Part shown: positions 1 through 9,400 of the stretch, in pieces | Numbering within the stretch: position 1 is the first letter of the stretch | Layout: every line of letters begins with the position of its first letter | NCBI GenBank assembly: GCA_028565635.1 | Contig: JAOXYB010035550.1 | Span: 1 to 13,879, forward strand | DNA length: 13,879 nt | Reading direction: 5' to 3' | From: Phoronis ovalis | Taxonomy: Eukaryota > Phoronida > Phoronidae | The notes under the pieces: model-generated | Database searches by the model: none | What the model was told of the DNA's origin: nothing | Seen by the model: the letters and a program-made list of their open reading frames with translations, nothing else | Made by a program: the position numbers and the translations under genes

Positions 1-85
1 TTTAAGGTTTGCCAGCCAGCCAGACTCGTCTGGGGAACAGATATTATGGGGAACAGACTCGATGGGTGCTTCCGTTATATGAAAC

Positions 86-187
86 CGCACCCCCTTTTGA
101 AACTAGTAACGCACCCCCCCTTTGAACTAGTAACACCCCCCCCTTTGAACTGACTGGAAAACACGCACCCCTCCTTTTGAACTGACA
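86..187. repeat. C/G-rich minisatellite, about four units of 24-30 bp
   Basis: Units begin with (CG)CACCCCC and continue CTTTTGAACTAGTAA. Two near-identical 24-bp copies at 86-109 and 110-133 are followed by diverged copies around 134-160 and 164-187 ending TTTGAACTGAC. The minus strand carries runs of 5-9 G. Just before it, GGGGAACAGA occurs twice (about 32-60). No gene is supported in 1-212. Confidence 0.7.
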
Positions 188-244
188 GCGTATTGTTACA
201 ACTGGAGAGGAAATGCCTTTTTTTCTTGTCAATTTTTTTGGCAG

Positions 245-560
245 CACGGAGACGTTTCAGCGACCTTTTTTGATTACTGAACGGATATTTTCTGAAATCG
301 GTAATTCTAAAAACACTACAAACGCACCCTCCTTTATAAAAACTGTCCGACGGCACTGGTATTTAAAATTTCTTCCAGTCAGTGAAAAGGGGTCAAAACT
401 TAAAAATGGAAAAACGCATTTAGGAGCTTTTTCAAAAACCAATAGGTACCAGATATATTTGAGTCCCCCGGGATATATATGCGCAGGATCTTGCAGGGAT
501 GACGAAGCCCTGGCAAAGGCATTACACATTATTCGGGAACAAAAACGCGCGAAGAGATAA
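245..560 (+). CDS. possible terminal exon of an unidentified plus-strand gene
   Basis: An ORF runs from 213 to a TAA at 558-560. The stretch before 245 (T-rich, ending TTTTTTTGGCAG) looks like a strong splice acceptor, so coding may begin at 245 in phase 2. Alternatively the ATG at 213 starts a 115-residue protein. The C-terminal half is the most protein-like: KNGKTHLGAFSKTNRYQIYL, then SPPGYICAGSCRDDEALAKA, ending in a basic helix (IIREQKRAKR). The codons (GCG, CGC, GGG) are richer in G and C than the surrounding DNA. A W...YxIYLSPPGY...S.....AL pattern faintly recalls the methyl-CpG-binding (MBD) fold, but I do not recognise the family. It may also be a transposon-derived fragment, since a minisatellite lies just upstream. 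Confidence 0.35.
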
Positions 561-607
561 AGGGCTATTGCATGAGTGTTAAATCGTCATTTTAATCGGC
601 CACTTAC

Positions 608-842
608 CGATGAGAACATTCGGAATCTTGACATACAACCATGAAATCGTTACAATTGCTGGAGTAACTGATGTCAAATTCAGGACCGCTATTTTTGGCA
701 AATTCAAATTTATATGTCTTAGGTTCGGGTAGAATTAGAAACCAGTAGCAGAATGTGTCGTCTAGATAAAGATTGTCAGGCCAGTTTATGGTCTGAATTA
801 CTGAGGATGAATCTACATTAAGTCTACCGTTAGTGGGACATA
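608..842 (-). CDS. CUB gene exon 2: most of a CUB domain
   Basis: 235-nt exon between acceptor CATTTTCAG and donor GTAAGT (phases 1 and 2), encoding residues 33 to 111. Four of its cysteines fit the two-disulphide CUB plan (C34-C64 and C96 with one of C103 or C108). The C-N-D-F motif supplies the conserved aspartate after the third cysteine. The final strands of the CUB fold are missing and should be in the next exon. CUB assignment is by pattern only. Confidence 0.68.
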
Positions 843-1373
843 CTGAAAATGAGACAAAACTGGTTAAGGATAATAGCATGCAAACAACTTTGTTTAAATA
901 ATTGAACTTTTGGATATTTTCAATTAACGTTTCTCAGGAAAAGACGATCTTCATGAATATTTATTCATATTTTTAAAACAATAATACGTTGTAATTGATA
1001 CACTGAGTATGTATGTATGATTTTTGATTTAGTTTTCAAGAAATCTGGAACAAAAACAATTTTTAATAAGTTATATAAATATTCAAAATGCGATAGCATT
1101 TTTTCATCAGCTTTACTTTATTTTTTAATTTATAGTTATTTTAAGATGGTGAAAAATTAACGATAAGAATTTTATACAACTTCAAAATGCGGCTGTAAAA
1201 ACTGCATGTAAGCGTCATACTATTCTGCCAAACCAAGGCAATATAAATAGTATATACATTAAAATATCCTACTTACAATTGTCATTTCCACCAAACCCAT
1301 ATTCACAAAGTAATAGAAATACAACAACATATAATAACACTTTTTCCTTGGAGGTACTTCCATCATCATTCAT
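608..1373 (-). CDS. secreted or membrane CUB-domain protein, N-terminal exons (3' partial)
   Basis: Two exons join in phase 1: 1373-1277 and 842-608. Exon 1 starts MNDDGSTSKEKVLLYVVVFL and encodes a hydrophobic signal sequence (LLYVVVFLLL), ending at a consensus GTAAGT donor. Exon 2 follows CATTTTCAG and starts L-CPTNGRLNV. It has CUB hallmarks: cysteine 34, an INWPDNLY stretch, CYW at 64-66, a hydrophobic-alternating strand (YKFEFA), CNDFMVV at 96-102, then two more cysteines at 103 and 108. It ends at a GTAAGT donor in phase 2, so the protein continues, but no following exon is evident in positions 1-607. CUB domains act in extracellular binding, including in receptors that also carry LDLa modules (LRP3/10/12 type) and in proteases; which applies here cannot be told. 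An in-frame upstream ATG at 1484 exists, but the ATG at 1373 places the signal near the N-terminus. Confidence 0.68.
843..1276 (-). other. intron of the CUB gene
   Basis: 434-bp GT-AG intron inferred from phase-matched splice sites. The sequence is AT-rich with no ORF or repeat I could support. A second possible acceptor (TTAACCAG at about 858) would shift the frame and lose the CUB pattern. Confidence 0.6.
1277..1373 (-). CDS. CUB gene exon 1: signal peptide
   Basis: The 97 coding nt start at ATG (1373-1371) and end AATT|GTAAGT. The encoded 32 residues have a hydrophilic N-region of about 11 residues, the hydrophobic core VLLYVVVFLLL and a small-residue region (GFGG) suited to signal peptidase cleavage. 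The somewhat long, acidic N-region is unusual for a signal peptide, so an uncleaved anchor is possible. Upstream on the minus strand is a poly-T run. Confidence 0.62.
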
Positions 1374-3271
1374 TTTGAAAAAAAAAACTACAGTTGATGA
1401 CTTGAAGACTTGCTTTGATACAGAAGATGTATGATTACTTGTTTGGTAACGAAAACGATTTTTCTTACATTTTCCATTCATCAAACAATATTTTGTATCA
1501 CTGTGCAGAACCGTTAAGTAAAATATTTTGTCTTGAGAATTTGAAGTAATTTATAGAAAAATTCGATTTTGCGCTTGTTTGCTTTGAGTAATGTTATACA
1601 TGATTACTGTACATCTACTTTCTTTACTACTTTCTTTACGAATCGAACTACAAATAAAATATTCCAGAAAATAGTGCTTATTTAAATATGAAGCACAACT
1701 AAATATAGATTTTTTTCTAAATAATTGAGAGGTACATATTTAACAAACACACAAGTTGGTGAAAAAAAAATCGCAACGTAAACGATAAAAAATACGATAT
1801 TTTTCATACCGTGGAATACAATTTTCTTTTCATGCTTCCTATTCAAGTACTTTTCATCGAACACTCCCACGACACCCGATTCAGCATGTATGACGTAGTA
1901 GGGGAAATTATGAATAGATGCTGTCCCTTTTGTAATAGCCGGTGTAACAGTAGTGTCGTGTTACGCCACACACATACATAAGGCAGACATTAAATCGCTG
2001 TGTCAATATATTTCATTCAAACTTGGGTAGTTTTAAAAGTATGCGTTTTACTGTCATCAGAATGGTCAAAACATTAAAACATACGAGAAAGAAACCACCA
2101 GCAAACTTTGTTTTTTAGCAATTGAAATCTGAAACTTCCGTCCTTAATAATCAGAGGATTAGAGATTAGCAAATTGGGTATACCATACTTTTACTGGCAT
2201 TAATTCTGCAAGTGTCCAAATATTTATAATTGAAATTATTTAAAAGCAAGCGCTTTTTATTAATTTACTGCCTAAAATCTAAACTCCACACATACACAAT
2301 TAAATTTAATATTATCATACAGGCCACATCAAAATCTTAAGGGCTATACAAATGCATTCTTATAGATTGTGTTTTGGAAAAACTATTCCATTTAAAACGG
2401 ACTACATCATATTTTTGGTGTCTTCAATTTTACCTTTGGCGTACGTAGTTTGGAGGATGCTTTGTTCCTCCAAATTGTTGGAAAAAATTAATTCTTTATC
2501 CATAAATTAATATAAAAATGAACTATATACTTTGTTCATCAGTGATTAAATCCGAAAAATATATTCAAATGCATTTTTAAAAATATTGTAATACCAGACA
2601 CTATAGTATTCATATTTTTTTTTACTGCGTGTTCGTATTCTACTCAATTACATAAGCGACGGATTCTTGATTCCAAATCGATGTATTAATTTAATTTTAA
2701 TTACTGTCAAAGCATTCAAAACTCAGTAGTGAAGCATAGGAAAAGCAAATTTTATGTTGACTTTGCTAGAAGAAATAGCAGCGTTTGCTTTATTGACATT
2801 AGAACTTAACAGAAAAAACAGAACACGTTATGTTGCAAACATGTGATTTTTTTTTTCAAAGTGCATCTTTTTATGGAAAATTCTGTTGTAACTACAATAA
2901 CAAGATAATAATAACATTTCACTATAATCTCACTGTTCCTTTGGAGAAAGTGAACACACTGTATATCACTTATTATTAATTAATTTACTTTAATTTCACA
3001 AAGTATAATTAAATGCAGTGGCAGCAAATATTAAACAAAAGAAAAATCATTAAACCTATAAACCTGATGGATGTGGGTAACTTCCTAATAATTACATTAC
3101 CAACATAGAACTAAAGCAATAATGACATATCTGCTGATATTTTCTGCACATATATAATTTCTGGCATATTAGCAAGTATCAAGCATAAATCAGGTGATTT
3201 AATAAGAACCAATAAAGCCATAAAGTATTTTAAGCTTCTAAAAAGTCAGCCACACTCTCTCCTTGTTAGCC
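1374..3271. other. intergenic stretch between the LRP-like gene and the CUB gene
   Basis: About 1.9 kb holding the 3' UTR of the receptor (from 3271 leftward) and the upstream region of the CUB gene (1374 rightward). It is strongly AT-rich with many homopolymer runs. A minus-strand TATAAA at 1555-1550 could belong to a promoter of the CUB gene but may be chance. The stretch 1860-1980 is richer in CpG and contains a TGACGTA (CRE-like) sequence. A minus-strand ORF at 1870-1682 has a hydrophobic segment (KNIVFFIVYVAIFF), but I could not connect it to any exon. Nothing else is supported. Confidence 0.6.
2789..2794 (-). promoter_or_regulatory. candidate polyadenylation signal AATAAA of the LRP-like gene
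   Basis: A minus-strand AATAAA lies about 480 nt downstream of the receptor stop codon. It is the only canonical hexamer I noticed between the stop and about 2700; the variant ATTAAA also occurs nearer (about 3200-3195). In DNA this AT-rich such hexamers are common by chance, and no clear GT-rich element follows. Confidence 0.22.
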
Positions 3272-3466
3272 TCAAATTATAATTTTCTTTCTCATTCTTC
3301 TTGGATAGTTTATGGAGCCATGGTGAACAGAATTAGGTAGTAAATGATTCAAATCATTCGTAATTTCACAGGAAGATTCCGAAGACATGTCAGGATCAAT
3401 TGTCAGATCTGTTTGTGAATTATTGCTACTAGTTGATGCAGACTGTCTACCCACCTTGGAATTTAC
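3272..3466 (-). CDS. LRP-like gene terminal coding exon: distal cytoplasmic tail
   Basis: 195-nt exon in phase 0, acceptor TATAATTTTAG, stop TGA at 3274-3272. It encodes 64 residues: a Ser/Thr/Asn-rich stretch ([18 protein letters not shown]), an acidic dileucine-type signal DLNHLL (residues 788-793) and a basic C-terminus ([11 protein letters not shown]). There is no NPxY, so coupling to PTB adaptors such as Dab or ARH is not supported. The final III could serve as a class II PDZ ligand, which is speculative. The exon could be one of several alternative tail exons; nothing here decides. Confidence 0.8.
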   Translation of the reverse strand, partial: VNSKVGRQSASTSSNNSQTDLTIDPDMSSESSCEITNDLNHLLPNSVHHGSINYPRRMRKKIII

Positions 3467-6400
3467 CTAAAATTATACATACTGTCAGAAAGAAACTGGT
3501 AGATTGAATAACAAAAACAAAAGTAATAATTATTAAATAAATAATATAATTCTTCAAAAGAAATTGTTTTGTTTCTAAAATTAATCCCGAGATATATATC
3601 TTATAATTTTAAAATACTTTTCATACACTTTTCGATGTTATTTTAATTTAAGTTTAAAAACATTTTAAAATTTACAGGCTTTATAGAAGAGCCCGATGTT
3701 AGAAACATACAATTCTCATGAACTTTAGGGGCATCCTAATTACACAACAGATTTTATAAATATTGTTGCTGGTATCTTACTGTGACCTGAAAGAGGCATT
3801 ATATTGCAGTTTCAAAGTTCATGGTTACCATCTCTTGATTTTCCAGATTGCCCAAAAATTTTGCGTCTGAATGTTGCCCTCCTGCACGATTCTTACATAT
3901 CAAATTTTCCAAAAGACATACTTTGTGCTTTAGTGCAACAGACCCACTTTATAACTGCGTTTAACTTTGCTTGGATTTACATTTGAATTCTTTGACATTA
4001 ATCCCAAATATAAAGCTTTTAAGGCTAAGCTAGCTAGGCCCTTCTGATGATAAAATACTCAGTTTCTGATTTTTGCATAGGACAAAATGCAGTACCTTTA
4101 TTGCATAAAATTCTGTGGCATCACACTTGCTTTTTTTTTAAATTAAATAAATAATTCTGTCAAATCTGAAATGGAAGTTATGATCAGTGATGATAACATG
4201 TTGGTATACGCCCACTTTTCTGTCTCCACAGTGAATAATTGACAATTACCACTTTATGCTATTGCCTGTTGTATACACAAGTTTATTTAAGGGTACCAGT
4301 ATAAAGACAGGAATGCAACCATGTAGTGCTTAGAACATCCAGTCATTAGCTGTTTGTGCTTTTCATCTAATTTCATGTTTGCTTTATGTTACAATATAAT
4401 TATGTTTTGTAACATTTTATGCAAAAAATGTGCATAACACAACACTTATAATGTGCTATACCCCATGTATTGGAATATTCCTGTGCCAGGCAAAGACCAT
4501 GATGTCCAAATAATTTTATATAGCAGCATTTTTGAAATGTCTAGAAAAAATAAAGCAACATTTAATCAAGATCGATCAAAATTTCTGGTAAATCAATACC
4601 AAAAAGGAAAAGAGGCTAATGAAGATGTAATGTATTAGATATATACTGCATCCATAATCTGAATGTTCAAGTTTCAGAAAATATTTAGCTTGTGTAAAAA
4701 AAGTGTTTTACAGATTTTTCTTGAATTTTTACTTAAAACAGTCACGAGGATCTAGCTTAGCCTTAAAAGCCTGTGTTGGTTTATTACATATTTATTACAT
4801 AGCACATTGGTTCAATCTATGTAGTTTATAGGATTTGATACTTTATTCCTTTTGGTAGGGTTTCACTGGGAGGTGGGCTTTTGTTTGAACCTTGGCAGTT
4901 ATATTTTTGTTCACATACATATGTCCCCCATGGTTCTACTGCATTCATCAGTTTGATAACAGTAAAACTTGAACAATAAAATTATAACTACTTACATCTG
5001 TTACATCATGACCAGCGTGGTAGGTTACAAGCCTCTCAACACTATCATTACGGCGACGACTCCACGGTTTGTGAAACTTGACAAACTGTTCAAGCAAACT
5101 ATAGGCAGGCCTGCAAGAGGTTATAAAAAATATACAAAAAATAATGCAACAATATGTCTAATCAAAATGCAAAAGAATCTCATTAATTTTAATAATAAAA
5201 TAAATCAGGAAATAAAGTCTGCATATATATATTATACATGTATAGAAATAAAATGATAGAAGAGAATGTAGTTTAAAATTTTGAAAATTAAAAAAAAATA
5301 CTACATTTCATGCCATTGTCAAACAATACTTACCTATTTCGTTTACAGATATAAGCTGTAAGAAGAATTCCAAGTGATAGGATGATAACACAGCCCACAA
5401 TTATTCCAGCCAATTGAGGTTTAAAACTTTTGTCTTCCATATGTAAAGCAGATGAACTCTCACACATCAATCCAGTGAAATTAGGTAGACATTTACACAC
5501 CTCTCCTACAAGTATTAACAATTCTGTGATTCACTTTCATCTGGTGATTTATATCACACTTCTATTACAAATATATATAACCTTACCTAGAGGTCAATAA
5601 AACTGCATTTACATGTAGGTAAAACTACATTAATTTTATTAATTTCTCTGGTTGGCTTATATGAATCCATATTAACATTAATTTCATCAACAAACTTACT
5701 TATTATTTTTTAAACATAAATTTAAAAGAGTCTAGATTTTGAATATTTAATCACTTTTCAATTTTTTTTTTGATAACCTAAAATATAGTTACATCTATTA
5801 ATAGTTTGAATGTTATTTTATCAAGTTTTGATATTTAAAAAAATTAAAAAGTACAACTTGCCTCGAAGCATCCTCACACATATTCCACCATTATGACAGA
5901 TATTTAGTGGACAAGACATATTCTGCTCATGATATATTCTAACAAATTCAGAAGTAATCGTATTTGGTGAAGCTGAAGATAATTGTTTTATATTGAAGTC
6001 TAATATAGGTTCGCAATCTGACACTGACTCAGTCTTCATACGGGATCCATATGGACATGCACAGGTAGCACCACTTGGTTTCAACAAACAAATATGGCTA
6101 CAAGGAAGCTTGACATCATCACAAGGATTTTGCAATGGTGGTTGCTGCACAGGATGTAGAATTTTTAATTCCATAGGGTGCCTGACAGCATCTACAAGTT
6201 TAGTCATATTTTGACCAGTATACTTGTTTGCCTTCAGTACAGCACCCACAGCCCAATCTGTCCAGAAAATGTCATCTTCAAAGACAATTAAACTAAATGG
6301 ATGATGCACGCCTGATGAAGGTAATATTTGGCGATTACCTCCATTTAAATCAGAAAGTTCAATGCTATCTAATTTTGCATCAGCCCAATAAAGTTTCTCC

Positions 6401-9400
6401 ATGACTGTATCTATTGCTAGTCCATTAGGCCACACTATTTTATCATTGATAATTTCTTCTCTATGACTTCCATCCATCCATGATCGTTCAATTTTTGGAT
6501 AAGGAGCATCTCCCCAGTCTGACCAAAACGTCAATCCTTTCTGAGGGTACACCACAATTGCTCTAAGTTTATCAAGATTTGTAGCTATAACTACTGTGCA
6601 GTAGAAATTTTTCAGCATAGAGCAGGCCATAATGTACTTTGGATCACTTTCTGTATAATACAAATTATGTCCAACCCAATCATAAGCTAATCCATTTGGT
6701 TCATGAACCTTGATTGGTAAATCTTGCACCAATTTGGTTTTCATAGAAAACATGCTTATGGTATGCCTTTCAACATCGGACCAAAAAATGGTACCTTTTA
6801 TTGAATCATAATCTATACCAACAGCAAACCCATGGCTGTTGTTAGTAAGTGGATGATAGTGGTGACCATGTGTAGAAACTATTCTCAAATCTTGCTGATT
6901 GCTGAAGATTACCTGTGGTACCTGGCCAGTTGCCTTACATTTCCCACTGCCTTGGTCTAGCATATACCCTTTGGTACAACTGCATCTAAAATGTGTTAAA
7001 TATTGTGAGAAAAAAAACAATGATAAGTACTAGTGAAAAAATCTGAATGCTTGCTATCTAACAACAAACATTTTATACAATCATGCTCAGTTAGTTCTGA
7101 AACAGTTCAAATGTAAATTTAAGCATAACAAGTTGCTTACAGCGACAGATGCCCATCACATTAGAATGGTTGGTGATCAAGTATTCATTGGGCAATATGT
7201 GGTCTGTAGATAGGCAGTGCAATTTTTGAAATATGTCTGATTTGGTAGAAGTCATTCTTAGAATCATAATGCATACAAGTACTTCCAAATGTGGAAAATA
7301 TTTCTTATTGAATGTTCATGAATCCACCTTCAAATCATCCAGTCATATTGAAAGCAATCCAAATCAAGTTTACACCTAACCTGTATACTTTGAACTGTAT
7401 TTAATCTAGATTGAATAGGAAGCTAAAAACATAAATAAAAACTGAACATGCTATTGCATGTAAAATCTCAAGAATAAATATGGTGCCAGTTGGCCATCTT
7501 GGATATGATCCAGGTCAAAGCTATACCTAACTTGTATTTTGACCTGTATTTACCTTTAACAATATAAAGCTGACCGAAAAGTGAAGCAGTTGTTGGGAGA
7601 CAAAAAAGGGTTACATGCAAAGAAAAATGTCGAAGAGTCGGATTGACATTTTATCCACTTTTGAAAATCACTGTAAAATTCTACCTAACCTGTATATGTA
7701 TACGCATTCACTTTGAATTCATAAATCCACCTTCGAATCATCCATTCAATGCTTTGTCTTCCTACAAAGTGGCTGAATGTGATGTGCTCTCTCAGAAACA
7801 ATCATGGCTGCTATTCAGCCATATTGGAAGTTATCCAGGTCGAAATTGTAACTTAATTACCTGTACACTGACCTGTACTTAGCCTGTCCTAAATATGAAG
7901 CAGATCCAATAAAAACTGAAGAAGTTATTGAGAGATAAAAACAATTATGCACAACATAAAACATTGAAAATTCAAAGGATTGACCCACTTTTTAAGGTTA
8001 TTCAAAAATCCCATCTAGCCTAATACACCACTCATCTAAGGCTTTCACAAATCCATCTGAAAATCGTCCAATCAAAGCTTTGTGGCTGCCAGTCAGCCAT
8101 ATTGGAAGTATTCTGTGTCAAAATTACACCTCAAATGAACTTTGACTCATACTTTCTATGTATCTACCGAACTTGAAGCTTTATTGCAACGTACCATCAC
8201 AAGAACAAACAAAGCTGCCAATATTTACTTTCTGGCTTAAAACATTAGGTCATTCTAAAATACTACCTAGCCTAGCTATTACACTTACCAATCTTCATGA
8301 ATCTTCAAGTCCATGCATTGACTTTTTGGCAAGTGGTGTAATATGACGTGCCCTCTCGAAAACGAACATACCCACAAGTCATCATATTGGATGTATTCCA
8401 GGTCAAAATTGTACCTGACCTGTACTTTGACCTTTTCTTGCCCTTTATCGCATATGAAGCTGTTATTGTTACACACCATGAACAAAAATTATTTAAGTGA
8501 TCCAGGTCAAAATTATATCCACCTGTACTTTGACCTGTATATACCCTGTACCGAATATGACTCTGATTGTATTAAAAGTGAAGCAATTATTGTGTACAAA
8601 ATGATAAGGAAACAGTATGATTACAGTGCCTATAATTATGCAATGGTTTTCGAAAGCGTTACGACTATGAGTGCAAATTAGATACTGTAATTTTATATGA
8701 ATGGGAGACTGACACTTTTTAAAATTTCCACATACCCCAGGATCACACAACATATTTAAAATAGCCTTCATGTTGAGCTTCTGTGTATTTACTAAAATAT
8801 TTCTGCTTCTAAAACTTTATCAGAAATTGTAAAGCTTAATTGTCCAAAGAGATATAAAACTGGATTACTTGAATATATATTTACCAGGACATGACGATAA
8901 AGTTATTTTATCCTTATTCAGATAACCATAGTGTAGGTCTTGAGAACCTCATTTTGTTGGATATTGAATATTAAGTAAAAGCTGAGGGCCTAGGGACCCA
9001 TTTCCCTTTTACTTGTTTTCAGTGAAATAAAGGAAAAGGGACTATAGTCACTACATGTATACTCGATTTAAGCTGGAAAATAACACACACAGACACACAC
9101 ACAGCTCGAGCTATCATATAGCATTGCTAAAAATTGATGTTCCACAACTGATAGTCAGAGATGATGCTCTGTTATATCTATAGTCATTATGATTTTGATG
9201 GCCGGTGCATTATGAATAAACAGTTTTTTCAATAGCTTTCCTAACCTGTAACTCCCCTTTGTGTTGAAACAAATCTGTGAACAAATCCTTGATGACTCCA
9301 AACACTCATTCTTATCTTCACATGTGGTCCTGTCTGATAAAAGTAAGTATCCCATTGGACACGAGCAAAGAGGACCTCGTGGAGATGCTACACATGTATG

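Larger units (their letters stand above)
6986..9245 (-). other. 2.26-kb intron of the LRP-like gene
   Basis: GT-AG intron (donor GTTAGG, acceptor ATTTTAG) splitting EGF-B in phase 2. About 7310-8590 is filled by a degenerate repeat family annotated separately. Positions 8590-9245 contain a (CA)n-type microsatellite at about 9082-9106 and otherwise nothing recognisable. Short ORFs on both strands here look like chance openings in repeat DNA. Confidence 0.75.

Noticed and set aside
86-187. CRISPR-like or coding interpretation of the left-edge repeats
   Set aside because: Units are adjacent with no unique spacers, the context is eukaryotic, and the reading frames through them are low-complexity glycine-rich repeats.
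1682-1870. Minus-strand ORF with hydrophobic stretch, possible signal-peptide first exon
   Set aside because: No consensus donor in the needed phase joins it to the CUB exon, and the exon at 1373-1277 already supplies a better signal sequence. It is AT-rich, so the hydrophobic run may be chance (TTT/ATT codons).
4453-4638. Plus-strand ORF inside the inverted-repeat element
   Set aside because: 61 residues with no transposase signature. It is too short and featureless to call.
5993-6214. Plus-strand ORF across the propeller exon
   Set aside because: It is the antisense shadow of the EGF/propeller coding exon, whose minus-strand reading has clear domain motifs.
8343-8771. Overlapping ORFs on both strands in the large intron
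   Set aside because: They lie in the degenerate repeat family and follow its internal blocks; no protein family is recognisable.
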